Source: Caulobacter sp.
GTDB taxonomy: Bacteria; Pseudomonadota; Alphaproteobacteria; Caulobacterales; Caulobacteraceae
Assembly: GCA_016125585.1 (NCBI GenBank)
Contig: WGLL01000005.1
Location: forward strand, 310,001 to 374,000
Direction of reading: 5' to 3'
DNA length: 64,000 nucleotides
This document shows positions 1 to 7,289 of the stretch, one piece after another; positions within the stretch are counted from its first letter, which is position 1, and every line of letters starts with the position of its first letter. The position numbers and the translations under genes are program-made. The notes under the pieces are model-generated. The model worked only from the letters and a program-made list of their open reading frames with translations. It made no database searches and was not told where the DNA came from.

Positions 1-261
1 TACTGGCTGAAGAAGGGCGGCGAGGAGCCCCGCGCCTTCATCGAGGCCATGACGGGGCGGGTAAGGCTGCTTCACCTGAAGGACATGGCGCCGGATGGCG
101 GGATGGCCGATGTCGGCTCAGGAACCTTCGACTTCGCCGGTCTCCTCGCCGCCGGCGACGCCGCCGGCGTCGAGCACTGCTTTGTCGAACACGACTTCCC
201 GCCGTCGCCCTACTGGCCAAGCGTGGAGGCCAGTCTGGCCCATCTCAGAACCCTGGGGTGA
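1..261 (+). CDS. Sugar phosphate isomerase/epimerase-like TIM barrel protein, 3' part only
   Basis: This is the last 86 codons of a host gene that begins before the window and ends with TGA at 259-261. The visible part has the C-terminal pattern of xylose isomerase-like TIM barrels: a GRVRLLHLKDM strand with the HxKD metal-site motif, then a VGSGTFDF segment and a CFVEHDF strand that would carry a late acidic ligand. Members of this family isomerise or epimerise sugars or act on inositol derivatives; the substrate cannot be told from this fragment. It ends 24 bases before the prophage left attachment site, so it is the left host neighbour of the insertion. The family is fairly secure, the exact function is not. 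Confidence 0.8.
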   Translation, partial: YWLKKGGEEPRAFIEAMTGRVRLLHLKDMAPDGGMADVGSGTFDFAGLLAAGDAAGVEHCFVEHDFPPSPYWPSVEASLAHLRTLG

Positions 262-285
262 CGTCCGGCCGATGAGGGGAAGGGG

Positions 286-331
286 CTGGCGGCCCGGGAG
301 GGACTCGAACCCCCGACCTTAGCTTTAGGAA
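286..331. repeat. attL: 46-bp direct repeat of the tRNA-Arg 3' end
   Basis: The 46 bases are identical to 41668-41713 inside the intact tRNA gene. This copy has only the T arm, acceptor 3' strand, CCA and part of the anticodon arm; after position 331 it diverges into integrase coding sequence. It is the displaced original chromosomal 3' end, as expected when a phage brings its own replacement 3' end to the tRNA. The integrase stop codon TAA (complement of 325-327) lies inside the core. Confidence 0.95.
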
Positions 332-1566
332 GACGAAGGGCGGCGGCCTCGAACCCGTTGTGCGGCAAGGGGTTGCGCCGGATCGGCGGCCGGGGGTTCG
401 GGACTATTCCGTAACTCCGCGTCAAGGCCGGCGCGGAGCTCGTCCTCGAGGGCGTGGGCGTAGCGGAGGGTCGATTTGATGTCCTTGTGGCCCAGCAGCT
501 GCTGGGCGACCTTGAGGTTGCCGGTGCGGCGGAGGATCTGGGTGCCGGCGTCGTGGCGGGCGCCGTGGATGACACGACCGCCGTCGATGCCGGCGCGGCG
601 GGCGGCCGAGCGCAGGCGGGCCTGCAAGCCGTAGTAGGTCAGCGGGACCAGCTCGGCCTCGGCCGGGTCGCGGCGCGTGACCCTGGTCAGGGCCGGGGCC
701 GGGGGGCGTTGCTCGAACCAGATGGTCGTGAGGCCCGCGGCGGCGGCCCGGCCGGCCCTGGCGGCGATGTCGCGGGCGTCGTCGCGCCGCAGGGGCACGA
801 TGTGCGGCACGTCGGCCTTGCGCTTGTCGATCCGCAGCCGGGGCGCGTCTCCGCCGTCGACGGCCTGGGCCTCGCCGGCGTCGAAGGCGGCCGGGGGGAA
901 GAACACCTCATTGAGCCGCAGGCCATAGGTCAGCAGAGTCTGCAGGGCGGCGGCGGCGACCGGGTCGCACTCCGCCAGCCAGGCGGCGCGCTGGGCCGGG
1001 GTGTAATACTGCAGCCGCTCGGCCGGTTCGGCCAGGGTGAGGGCGCGCCAGTCGATTTCCGGCAGGTCCCTGATCTCCCAGGTCTTGCGGGCGCGACGCA
1101 GGATCCGGCGCAGGGTGATGATGATGTCGGCGTTCACCGTGGCGTTGCTGACCGGGTAGCGCGGCGCGACCAAGGCCGGCCGGCCGTCTCCGGCCGGGCG
1201 ATCCGGCGCGCGGCTATAGGTCTCGCCGCGCCGCGTCTCGATCGCGCGGGAGACGGCGCGGGTGGTGATCTCGGTGATCGGGGTGGCCTTGCCCAGCAGA
1301 CGCAGGCAGATGCCGATGCGGCGCTCGACATGGGCGGGCCCGGCCAGATGCCGGCCGACCTCCAGCCACCAGCGGCCGGCGGCCTCGTCCAGGGTCAGGG
1401 CGCGCTCGTGCGGGTTCCTGCCGGCGGCGATCTCCTCGCGGAGACGTCGCTCTACGGCCTCGGCCTTGCGGCGTGTCTCGACGCCCGTAGATCCGTGAAA
1501 GCGATGACCTTTTGCCTGGAAGTCATATTGCCAGAAGCGGCTTTTCTTGGGTTTGTAGACGGACAT
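325..1566 (-). CDS. int: Phage tyrosine recombinase (integrase)
   Basis: The 413-residue protein catalyses site-specific recombination between attP and the tRNA-Arg site. The N terminus (MSVYKPKKSRFWQYDF) is typical of phage integrase arm-binding domains. The catalytic set of tyrosine recombinases is visible: Arg217 in YGLRLNE, His334 and Arg337 in HGARH, His360 in LLGHKD and the nucleophile Tyr369 in STLRYAH. The C-terminal tail of about 40 residues is Pro/Ala-rich and its stop codon is inside the attachment core, so the protein has the same end before and after integration. The gene is last in the leftward operon and its start lies within the upstream excisionase-like gene, suggesting coupled expression. 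Confidence 0.96.
   Translation of the reverse strand: MSVYKPKKSRFWQYDFQAKGHRFHGSTGVETRRKAEAVERRLREEIAAGRNPHERALTLDEAAGRWWLEVGRHLAGPAHVERRIGICLRLLGKATPITEITTRAVSRAIETRRGETYSRAPDRPAGDGRPALVAPRYPVSNATVNADIIITLRRILRRARKTWEIRDLPEIDWRALTLAEPAERLQYYTPAQRAAWLAECDPVAAAALQTLLTYGLRLNEVFFPPAAFDAGEAQAVDGGDAPRLRIDKRKADVPHIVPLRRDDARDIAARAGRAAAAGLTTIWFEQRPPAPALTRVTRRDPAEAELVPLTYYGLQARLRSAARRAGIDGGRVIHGARHDAGTQILRRTGNLKVAQQLLGHKDIKSTLRYAHALEDELRAGLDAELRNSPEPPAADPAQPLAAQRVRGRRPSSS
397..411. repeat. Left copy of a 15-bp putative integrase arm site
   Basis: The sequence TTCGGGACTATTCCG occurs here, 66 bp inside the left core, and again at 41548-41562 in the same orientation. It lies inside the integrase coding sequence near its 3' end. 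Integrases of this family bind short repeated arm sites on both sides of the core; assignment as an arm site is inference from position and repetition. Confidence 0.55.
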
Positions 1567-1802
1567 GGGCGGCGTTCCTGGCCGATCGGCGCGGGGGTGG
1601 TCAAATAGGCCCGCACATCGGCCTCGGTGTAAACCCGCAAGGCGCCCTTGCGGATGGCACGGATGACCCCCTCGTCGGTCATCCGCCGCAGGGTCTTGAC
1701 GTCGATCCCGATCAGGGCGGCGGTGGCCTTGGCGGTCAGCTGAAGGGTGTCGGTGAAGGCGGCGCGGACGCGGTCCTCGGCGGCGGGGGGGAGGGCGGTC
1801 AT
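1452..1802 (-). CDS. Excisionase-like helix-turn-helix DNA-binding protein
   Basis: The 116-residue protein has an HTH_17/MerR-type excisionase fold at about residues 22-67: a LTAKATAALIGIDVKTLRRM helix-turn-helix followed by a wing and the VYTEADVRAYL helix common in Xis and AlpA-like proteins. Its last 39 codons overlap the integrase start in another frame, which is unusual, and the tail beyond the HTH may be non-conserved. Position directly upstream of int supports a role in directing excision. It starts at ATG 1802, overlapping the stop of the preceding mini membrane gene by four bases. Alternative: a small regulator of the leftward operon. Confidence 0.7.
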   Translation of the reverse strand: MTALPPAAEDRVRAAFTDTLQLTAKATAALIGIDVKTLRRMTDEGVIRAIRKGALRVYTEADVRAYLTTPAPIGQERRPCPSTNPRKAASGNMTSRQKVIAFTDLRASRHAARPRP

Positions 1803-1912
1803 TGGAAGGCCGTGGGGTCTGGCCAGGCGGCGGCGAGGATGAGGATGACGACGACCAGGACGGCCAGGGCGATGGCGACCAGGTCGAGGCGCGGGGGCGG
1901 GTTGCCGGGCAT
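1799..1912 (-). CDS. 37-residue single-span membrane protein
   Basis: This small gene starts at ATG 1912 and ends in TGA 1801-1799, which overlaps the ATG of the HTH gene as ATGA. The protein begins MPGNPPPR and then has one hydrophobic stretch (about residues 10-29, LDLVAIALAVLVVVILILAA) ending with WPDPTAFQ. It sits tightly between the GapR-like gene (stop at 1915, two bases away) and the HTH gene, so the junctions at both ends support a real gene. No function can be named. It is one of three 36-37 residue membrane proteins in this operon. Confidence 0.6.
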   Translation of the reverse strand: MPGNPPPRLDLVAIALAVLVVVILILAAAWPDPTAFQ

Positions 1913-1914
1913 GG

Positions 1915-2199
1915 TCAGAGGCCTCCGATGGCGCTGAGGTAGAGGTCGATCAGGGCTTCTTCTTCCTGGCGACTGGCCTTGTCCTGCTTGCGCATGCGGA
2001 CGACCTTGCGGAGGATCTTGGTGTCGAAGCCGTTGCCCTTGGCCTCGGCGTAGACCTCCTTCAGGTCGGCCATGACGCCGGCCTTGTCTTCCTCCAGCCG
2101 CTCGATCCGCTCGATGACGGTGCGCAGCTGGGTCTGGGCGGTGGCGTTGAGGACGTCGACAGTGGCGGTGTCGCCGCTGTTGTGACCGGGGCCGCTCAT
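1915..2199 (-). CDS. GapR-like (DUF2312/UPF0335) nucleoid-associated protein, phage copy
   Basis: The 94-residue protein matches the GapR family by eye: an N-terminal GHNSGD segment, the helix [27 protein letters not shown], then [18 protein letters not shown] and a final [13 protein letters not shown] helix. In Caulobacter GapR forms a dimeric clamp on overtwisted or AT-rich DNA and supports replication with type II topoisomerases. A phage-encoded copy could act on the phage origin or displace host GapR; that is inference. The ATG at 2199 shares one base with the ParB-like gene stop (TGATG); a GTG directly before it at 2202 is an alternative start. Length is close to the usual 85-100 residues of the family. 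Confidence 0.88.
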   Translation of the reverse strand: MSGPGHNSGDTATVDVLNATAQTQLRTVIERIERLEEDKAGVMADLKEVYAEAKGNGFDTKILRKVVRMRKQDKASRQEEEALIDLYLSAIGGL

Positions 2200-4388
2200 C
2201 ACCGGTCCGCCTTCTGGTCAGCGGTCAGGAACGGGGCGAGGGTCATGGCGCTGTCCTGCAGGCTGCGCGAGGCTTCGGCCAATTCGTCGTCGCCGGCGCC
2301 GTGGCCCTCAATCAGGTTGTCGAGGATCCGGCGGGCCTCGCGGGTCGCGTGCCAGAGGTCGGCGGCGGCGGCGCGGAAGGCGTCGATGACGGGGTCCGAG
2401 GGGGCGCGGGACGGGGTGTCGGTCTGGGCGGCGGGCGCCGAACGGGGTTCGGGGGCGGGCTTGGCCGGGGGGTTGAGCCAGGGGGTGTTGAAGCGTCCGG
2501 CCGGAGCGACCGAAAAGCCTTCCAGAGCCATCTTGCCGGCCTGGGCCATGACATCGTCGCGATCGACGCCTTCCGGATACTCGGCGGCCAGGGCGTCGAG
2601 GGCGCGCTGGGTGAGGATGGCGAGGAAGCCGCCGCCGCCCACGGCCTGGCCGATGATGGCCAGCTTGGCCTGAAACAGGGCCGGCCAGGCGACGGTGTCC
2701 TGGTGGAAGTCGAACACCGGCACGCCGCGCTGGCCGCCGCCGCGGGTCTCCTGACCGGACAGGCGCACCGCGAGAGCGGTTTCCAGCAGGGCGAGGCGGG
2801 CGGCCGGGGGCAGGTCCGCCAACGGAGAAGGAGCGGCCCCGGCGTCGACCTGTTCCTGAGGATCGACGCCGGGGCCATGGCCGGCCGTCGGGGGGACCGG
2901 CGCGGCCTCGCTTCCGGCCGGCGGCGGAGGGTTTGCCGGCGCGGGAGCGATCGGGTTGGGGGCGGGCGCCGGCGAGGGATCGCCGTCGGGCGCGCCCAAC
3001 CCCCCTTCCTCCGCCAGGGCCTGAGCCAGCTGGCGGGAGAAGGCGTCGCCGACCAGGCCCGGGCGCTCGGTCGGGCCGGGCGCGGGCGGTTCGGGCGTGG
3101 GGGCGACGATGGGGTCTGGGGGAAGGTTGAGCAGGTCGCTGCCCCACTGGCCGGGCGGCAGGGCCGCATAGCCGAACTCGCCCAGGGCGGCGCGGCGGGT
3201 CAGCTCCAACAGGTCTTCGGCGCCGTCGCCAAAGCCGCTGGCCGCCAGCCAGTCGGTGGCGGGGGGCAAGAGGCGCAGGTGATGGCGGAGCTCGGGGCCG
3301 GAGCCGCTGACGAAGATGCTGAGCAGGCCCAGCTTTTCCGCCTCATGGGAGACGCCGCCGGGGACGTCGACCTTGACGGTGACGGCGGCGTCCCAGACGC
3401 CGGTCGCTTCCTCGCTGGCCTGGGCCAGCTCGGCGATGAGCATGGCCAGGCGCGGGTTCTTCTCCAGCGCGGTCAGATGGCGGGGTTTCTTGACGCTGTT
3501 GCGCAGGTTGGTCCAGCGGAAGACGTCGTCATCGGCCTTGGGGTCATAGTCGGGGTCGGCGCTGCGCTCGACCCAGGCGCGATAGCGCTGCTTGGCGGCC
3601 GGCTCGGCCTCGCGGGCGACCTTGAGGCGTTCCTCGACCCAGCGCTCTTCCTTGCCCAGGCGCTTGGCGATCGCCGCGGCCGTCGCCGGCGGGTCGGTCT
3701 TGTCGCTGAGATTGCGCAGGCCCTCTGCGGCCTCGAGGTTGTCGAGATCGACCCGCTGCAGGTTCTCGACCAGGGCTTCCTCGGTCGCTTCGACATCGTC
3801 GCCGGTGAACACCGGGCAGGGGAAGGCGGTGTCAGCCGGGAGCCATCCGCGCTCGATGGCCAGCCGCCAGCCGCGCAGGCGGCGCTCCCCATGCACAAGG
3901 ATCCAAGGCCAGCGGGTGTCGGGGCGCAGCGGCGGGTTCCGGCGGACCGTCGGCGGGGTGATCAGGCCGGGGCGGCCGGCCGCGTGACGGTCGCGGATGC
4001 TGGCCGCCATGTCCTCGATCTCCAGCGGCGAGAGGCCGGAGTGGGTGCGGGCGTTCTCGCCGTCGAAGGCGATGACGTCGTGCGTCAGCAGAACGGTCCC
4101 GGGGGGAATGTCGCCGGGCGGGGCTTCGGGAGCGGCTTCGGGAGCGGCTTCGGGGCCGTTGGCGCGGTGGATGGCGGCGCGGGCCTCTTCGCCGGCGGCC
4201 GTGAGGCTGAGACCGTCCTCGGCGACCAGCAGGGCCTCGCGCAGGGCCTTGAGCGACTTGGCGAGGTTGGACCGGTCGCGGCCGAGGGTGCGGGCGAGAT
4301 CGGTGGTGGTGGTGGCGAAGTCGATGCCGCCGGCGAGGACGTCGAGCAGCTCGGCGTTTTGCAGGGCGAGGGGGGTGAGGGCGTTCAA
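2199..4388 (-). CDS. ParB-like DNA-binding protein with N-terminal winged helix
   Basis: This large 729-residue protein has an N-terminal winged-helix-like region (about 24-75, [20 protein letters not shown]), an [12 protein letters not shown] linker, and a ParB/Spo0J nucleotide-binding domain at about 100-220 with the GERRLRG box (167-173) and ENLQRVD box (208-214). A HTH-like part follows near 230-260. The C-terminal half is Pro/Ala-rich and unassigned. Such proteins occur in phages as transcription or replication factors, and no ParA partner is present here. The start is TTG 4388, with a GGAG ribosome-binding site about eight bases upstream and a coupled upstream stop at 4392. One CCGAAC-N3-GTTCGG site (2438-2452) lies inside the gene. 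Confidence 0.82.
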   Translation of the reverse strand: MNALTPLALQNAELLDVLAGGIDFATTTTDLARTLGRDRSNLAKSLKALREALLVAEDGLSLTAAGEEARAAIHRANGPEAAPEAAPEAPPGDIPPGTVLLTHDVIAFDGENARTHSGLSPLEIEDMAASIRDRHAAGRPGLITPPTVRRNPPLRPDTRWPWILVHGERRLRGWRLAIERGWLPADTAFPCPVFTGDDVEATEEALVENLQRVDLDNLEAAEGLRNLSDKTDPPATAAAIAKRLGKEERWVEERLKVAREAEPAAKQRYRAWVERSADPDYDPKADDDVFRWTNLRNSVKKPRHLTALEKNPRLAMLIAELAQASEEATGVWDAAVTVKVDVPGGVSHEAEKLGLLSIFVSGSGPELRHHLRLLPPATDWLAASGFGDGAEDLLELTRRAALGEFGYAALPPGQWGSDLLNLPPDPIVAPTPEPPAPGPTERPGLVGDAFSRQLAQALAEEGGLGAPDGDPSPAPAPNPIAPAPANPPPPAGSEAAPVPPTAGHGPGVDPQEQVDAGAAPSPLADLPPAARLALLETALAVRLSGQETRGGGQRGVPVFDFHQDTVAWPALFQAKLAIIGQAVGGGGFLAILTQRALDALAAEYPEGVDRDDVMAQAGKMALEGFSVAPAGRFNTPWLNPPAKPAPEPRSAPAAQTDTPSRAPSDPVIDAFRAAAADLWHATREARRILDNLIEGHGAGDDELAEASRSLQDSAMTLAPFLTADQKADR
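2438..2452. promoter_or_regulatory. CCGAAC-N3-GTTCGG palindrome, copy 1
   Basis: Perfect copy with spacer GGG, inside the C-terminal half of the ParB-like gene. It is one of eight perfect copies in the prophage; the function is unknown. Confidence 0.6.
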
Positions 4389-4391
4389 GGC

Positions 4392-4502
4392 TCAGGCTCC
4401 GAGAAAGCTGACGGCGAGGCCGGCGGCGATGAGAATGAGGACGACGGTCAGGGCCGGATCGACGATCAGCGGCCAGCCGGTGTTGCGGGGGCGGCGGGCC
4501 AT
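4392..4502 (-). CDS. 36-residue single-span membrane protein
   Basis: The gene starts at ATG 4502, one base after the TGA of the upstream small gene (4506-4504), and stops at 4394-4392, three bases before the TTG start of the ParB-like gene. The protein has a basic N terminus (MARRPRNTGW) and a hydrophobic segment of about 20 residues (PALTVVLILIAAGLAVSFLG), giving a predicted inner membrane span with the N terminus in the cytoplasm. No family is recognised. The tight spacing on both sides is the main support for it being a gene. Confidence 0.55.
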   Translation of the reverse strand: MARRPRNTGWPLIVDPALTVVLILIAAGLAVSFLGA

Positions 4503-4503
4503 C

Positions 4504-4707
4504 TCAGCGCTCCACCGTCTCGAAACGGGCGGCGCGGAAGAAGCCTCGATGGCGCTCCAGCTCGACGATGGCGTCTGGCCCTTCGCCGCGAGCGGAACGG
4601 CAGGTGACCAGGTCGCCCTGCCTGAACGGCGGCTTGCGGGTCTTGCGGCCCGGTCCCTGGTCCAGCGGCGCGTCGTCGATGACGCGGAGGCGGTCGCCCC
4701 GGATCAT
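4504..4707 (-). CDS. Hypothetical 67-residue soluble protein
   Basis: The protein is rich in Arg and Asp with a compact, mixed beta-like pattern (KPPFRQGDLVTCRS, AIVELERHRGFFRAARFETVE) that could be an SH3-like small barrel. No family is recognised. Its ATG at 4707 overlaps the stop of the preceding gene as ATGA, and its stop is followed within two bases by the next start, so it belongs to the coupled leftward operon. It is probably an early phage accessory protein of unknown role. Confidence 0.6.
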   Translation of the reverse strand: MIRGDRLRVIDDAPLDQGPGRKTRKPPFRQGDLVTCRSARGEGPDAIVELERHRGFFRAARFETVER

Positions 4708-5075
4708 CGCCGCGCGCCCCGGATGATGGCCTCGCGGGCGGCTTCGGCCTCGCCGCAGGACAGGCCCTCAAGGATGACGGCGAGGATGTCGGCCGGGGCG
4801 CGGGGGTCATAGACCTCGACGTCGCACAGGGCCGACAGGCGGAAGGCCAGGGCGGCGGGCGCGCGCTTGAGCCGCTCGGCCAGGCTGCGCACGGCCTGGA
4901 CGGTGGTGACGCCGTGATAGCTGACCGCCCGCGAGGGGTGCGACAGCGGCGCGTTGGCCAGCACCCCGGGCGCGAAGGGCGTCAGGTGGATGACGACGAC
5001 GCGGGAGGGCGGAGGCAGGGCGGCGAGGGTGTGGGAGGGGGTGCGGGAAGTGGGGTGTGAGGCGTGCGGGGTCAT
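4704..5075 (-). CDS. Hypothetical 123-residue early phage protein
   Basis: The chosen start is ATG 5075, which overlaps the upstream mini membrane gene stop as ATGA; a longer in-frame extension upstream exists but would overlap that gene entirely. The N-terminal 25 residues are rich in Pro, Ser and His; residues 25-60 contain a beta-like VVVIHLTPFAPGVLAN stretch; the C-terminal half (about 60-120) is helical with ILAVILEGLSCGEAEAAREAIIRGA. No domain is recognised. The codon pattern fits the operon. Confidence 0.6.
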   Translation of the reverse strand: MTPHASHPTSRTPSHTLAALPPPSRVVVIHLTPFAPGVLANAPLSHPSRAVSYHGVTTVQAVRSLAERLKRAPAALAFRLSALCDVEVYDPRAPADILAVILEGLSCGEAEAAREAIIRGARR

Positions 5076-5185
5076 GCCGGGAGGCTCCGGAAGAGGTCGC
5101 CGACGACCAGGGCGCCGACACAGACGGCCCAGACGAAGGTCGCGGCGGCGGCGAAGGCCAGGGTTTCGCGGATCAGGCGGGTCAT
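5072..5185 (-). CDS. 37-residue single-span membrane protein
   Basis: It starts at ATG 5185, overlapping the stop of the preceding gene (5184-5182) as ATGA, and ends with TGA overlapping the next ATG in the same way. The sequence begins MTRLIRETLAF and continues as a hydrophobic span (about residues 9-30, with AAAATFVWAVCVGALVVG) ending in DLFRSLPA. Double ATGA coupling and the hydrophobic segment make it a credible gene despite its size. Function unknown. Confidence 0.6.
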   Translation of the reverse strand: MTRLIRETLAFAAAATFVWAVCVGALVVGDLFRSLPA

Positions 5186-6333
5186 CGGGCGGCGGCCAAA
5201 CGCAGGGCGGCGCTGACCTGCAGGGCCAGGGCGTGGCCGGGCTGGCCGGGCAGGACCTCGACTTCGAGAATGGAGGCCTGATGTTCGGCCTCGCCGCGAG
5301 AGAGGGCAAAGACAGCGGCCCCGAAACGGGCGATCACCCTGTCCTCGGTCGCGCCGCGCCTGACGCTCATGCCCCGGTAACAGGCCGGCGCGCCGACCTG
5401 GGCCAGCACGGCGGCGCGCAGCGGGGAGGCGGCGGCTAGGGAAAGGGCTGTCTCGTCGTCCGGCGCGGCGCTAGGATCGTCCGCGGCGTTGTTCGCGAGG
5501 GGCCGGTGATGAGCAGCTTCAATATCCGCCAGTGGTACAAGGGCGCGACGGCCGCTTCGGTCGCCGTCCTCGGCCTTGGCGGCGTGGCGAACAATCCCGG
5601 CCTGATCGCCGTCGGACTGGGCCTTCTGGCCCTCGGCCTCGGCGAATGGATGAACCACCCCTTCCAGACACGGATCCTGACCGACGACGCCGGTTACGCC
5701 CGATGGAAGGCCGAGGGCGAACTGCGGCGCAACACCGTGCTGGGGGTGATCCTGGCGGTCGTGGGGGTGTTGCTGCTGGCCGGCGGCGTGTTTCGCGTCG
5801 CGGCCGCGTTGCTCCAGTAGCAGGGCCGAAACCAGCCCCTGAGCGATGACAGCGGCGATCAGAGCCGGATCGGGGCCGCGAAGGCCGATGAAGACGCCGA
5901 CGCCCATGGCGCCGACCGCCGAGAGGGACAAGGCGATTTCACCGGGGGTGAGGCCTTGGCCCGTCCTGGCGCGCGCCGGGCCCGGTTCGGGCGCGGGCGG
6001 AACGGTGCAGGTGAGCAGCGGATCGTCCGGCCAAAGGCGCGCGGGGTCGAAGGGCGCCGTCGTCGAACGTCCGGCCCGACCCGAACCCGGTTCGGACGGG
6101 ACGGGTTCGACGGTCCAGGCCGGGGCCGCGCCGCCGCCGCCGGTATAGGCCTGGCCGGCGGCGATGGCGTCGCAGATGGCGGCGGCCTCGACGGGGTCGA
6201 TGCCGTCGGCGTTGGCCGAGAGGAAGTTCTGCAGCGTCATGCGGAGCGGCGGCTCGCCGTCCATGCGGACCAGAATGGCCGGCGAGGCGCCGGTGAGGGT
6301 CGCGCGGCCATGGGGGCGGTGAGCTTCGGTCAT
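5182..6333 (-). CDS. Hypothetical early phage protein; reading frame crosses an antisense gene
   Basis: The reading frame is 383 codons long and opens the leftward early operon with ATG 6333. Residues 1-170 look genuinely coding: a MTLQNFLSANADGIDPVEAAAICDAI helical part and a hydrophobic region (about 130-165, LSLSAVGAMGVGVFIGLRG). Residues of about 172-276 are antisense to the rightward gene at 5509-5820 and are rich in His, Gln and Pro, as expected for shadow sequence. The last 100 residues again look coding and are ATGA-coupled to the next gene; a separate 62-residue protein could start at ATG 5370. So this is either one gene carrying an inserted rightward gene that happened to keep the frame, or two genes with an uninterrupted spacer. 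No family is recognised. Confidence 0.45.
   Translation of the reverse strand: MTEAHRPHGRATLTGASPAILVRMDGEPPLRMTLQNFLSANADGIDPVEAAAICDAIAAGQAYTGGGGAAPAWTVEPVPSEPGSGRAGRSTTAPFDPARLWPDDPLLTCTVPPAPEPGPARARTGQGLTPGEIALSLSAVGAMGVGVFIGLRGPDPALIAAVIAQGLVSALLLEQRGRDAKHAAGQQQHPHDRQDHPQHGVAPQFALGLPSGVTGVVGQDPCLEGVVHPFAEAEGQKAQSDGDQAGIVRHAAKAEDGDRSGRRALVPLADIEAAHHRPLANNAADDPSAAPDDETALSLAAASPLRAAVLAQVGAPACYRGMSVRRGATEDRVIARFGAAVFALSRGEAEHQASILEVEVLPGQPGHALALQVSAALRLAAAR
5509..5820 (+). CDS. Hypothetical 103-residue integral membrane protein, antisense to the leftward operon
   Basis: This rightward gene has good codon usage and a clear membrane-protein pattern: a first hydrophobic region at about residues 13-46 (ASVAVLGLGGVANNPGLIAVG and GLLALGLGEW), a polar loop with NHPFQTRILTDDAGYARWKAEGELRR, and a last span at about 78-100 (TVLGVILAVVGVLLLAGGVF). 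The start is ATG 5509 with GAGGGG upstream; a GTG directly before it is an alternative. It stands alone against the transcription of all its neighbours, so it may be a moron expressed independently. No function is recognised. Confidence 0.65.
   Translation: MSSFNIRQWYKGATAASVAVLGLGGVANNPGLIAVGLGLLALGLGEWMNHPFQTRILTDDAGYARWKAEGELRRNTVLGVILAVVGVLLLAGGVFRVAAALLQ
6081..6095. promoter_or_regulatory. CCGAAC-N3-GTTCGG palindrome, copy 2
   Basis: Perfect copy with spacer CCG, inside the first gene of the leftward early operon, about 240 bp downstream of its start. Confidence 0.6.
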
Positions 6334-6410
6334 GCGAGCGATCCGCCCCGCGCCGCTCCGTCAGACCGGCCCGTCCGGCTTCCCCGGTGGCGCGGGGTGG
6401 CGGCATTGAC

Positions 6411-6447
6411 GCAACGATTTGTTGCTATTGTCAACGGCGATGTTGCA
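6411..6447. promoter_or_regulatory. OL-like operator/promoter region
   Basis: This AT-richer stretch contains the half-site GCAAC/GTTGC as inverted pairs: GCAAC-N5-GTTGC at 6411-6425 and TGTTGCAACA at 6441-6450, with a further TGTTGCG at 6454. A 20-bp core (6416-6435) is repeated exactly, in inverted orientation, at 8103-8122. Read leftward it has a consensus TTGACA facing the early operon that starts at 6333; no convincing -10 box could be assigned. Inference: repressor-controlled divergent promoter region equivalent to lambda PL/OL. Confidence 0.7.
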
Positions 6448-6533
6448 ACAAGCTGTTGCGGCGACGCTAGCGAATGTTGCGCGGCTTGTCGGAAGGGACA
6501 ACGCGACCCCTAATTGCAGTGGGGAGAATGGCG

Positions 6534-7289
6534 ATGTCTGATGAACAGTCTGAACTCGATGCGGCGCGTCGGCGGGTCGCCGAGCTGGAGGCCCGCCTCG
6601 CGGCCAAACGGGAAGCCGAAGCCAAGACGGTGAGACCCGACCAAACCGTGACGGAGCATTCGACGAGCAAAATCCCTCTCATCGTGTGCGGGGTCGGTGT
6701 GGTCGGGGTCTTTGCAGCGATCGTGATGTTTGCGGGACCTCCGGCTGGGTCGAACAATCCGCCGGACCTGCCCGTCAACACGGACTGGAAGGCCGAGGCC
6801 GAGGCCATGAAGCCGATTGGCGATGTTGATCTGCCGCCGGCGGACCCTTGGAGCTACATCGATCTGCCAGACCCTGTGCGTGGCAAAACAGGAGGGCAAG
6901 CCTGTTCGACCTCGACCGATCTGGTGAGGTTGGATTGGCCCTACAGCGCCCAGGCGACGCAACTTTGCGTGCGTCAGTCCCCCAGCTTCGGAACGGACGT
7001 CTATCTGCGCCTCAGTGAAGGCGGTCAATTCGTCTGTCGCAGCTACTCGAACTGCACAGTCAAGGTTCGCTTCGATAAGGGGCAGCCGATTTCATTCAGT
7101 GCTGCCGAGGCGGCGGACGGTTCGTCCGATGTGATTTTCATGGTTCGTGCGGCAGGGTTCATTGAGAGACTCAAGGCCGCAAAGACAGTCCGGATCGAGG
7201 CTCAGTATTACCAGGCGGGCAATCAGGTGAGCACATTCGACACGTCTGGACTTGACATGGATCGGATCAGGATCAGAACCGACGAATAA
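6534..7289 (+). CDS. Membrane-anchored protein in the lambda-rex position, candidate lysogenic or exclusion factor
   Basis: The 251-residue protein has a short Ala/Glu/Arg coiled-coil-like N terminus (about 5-30, LDAARRRVAELEARLAAKREAE), one transmembrane segment at about 46-68 (IPLIVCGVGVVGVFAAIVMF) and a C-terminal domain with four Cys residues and beta-rich stretches, presumably periplasmic. The start ATG 6534 is chosen for its GGGGAG box seven bases upstream; ATG 6528 is too close to that box. Base composition is lower in GC than the neighbours. The gene lies between the OL-like region and the repressor and converges on it with a 17-bp overlap. Such a place suggests expression in the lysogen, but no exclusion-protein family is recognised. 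Confidence 0.65.
   Translation: MSDEQSELDAARRRVAELEARLAAKREAEAKTVRPDQTVTEHSTSKIPLIVCGVGVVGVFAAIVMFAGPPAGSNNPPDLPVNTDWKAEAEAMKPIGDVDLPPADPWSYIDLPDPVRGKTGGQACSTSTDLVRLDWPYSAQATQLCVRQSPSFGTDVYLRLSEGGQFVCRSYSNCTVKVRFDKGQPISFSAAEAADGSSDVIFMVRAAGFIERLKAAKTVRIEAQYYQAGNQVSTFDTSGLDMDRIRIRTDE

Noticed and set aside
286..331. Second tRNA gene at the left end
   Set aside because: Only the 3' part of the tRNA is present; the acceptor 5' strand, D arm and the 5' half of the anticodon arm are missing, so it is just the attachment repeat.
2199..4388. Plasmid-type ParAB partition system
   Set aside because: There is no ParA gene and no canonical parS (TGTTTCACGTGAAACA) was seen; the ParB-like protein is also much longer than a normal ParB.
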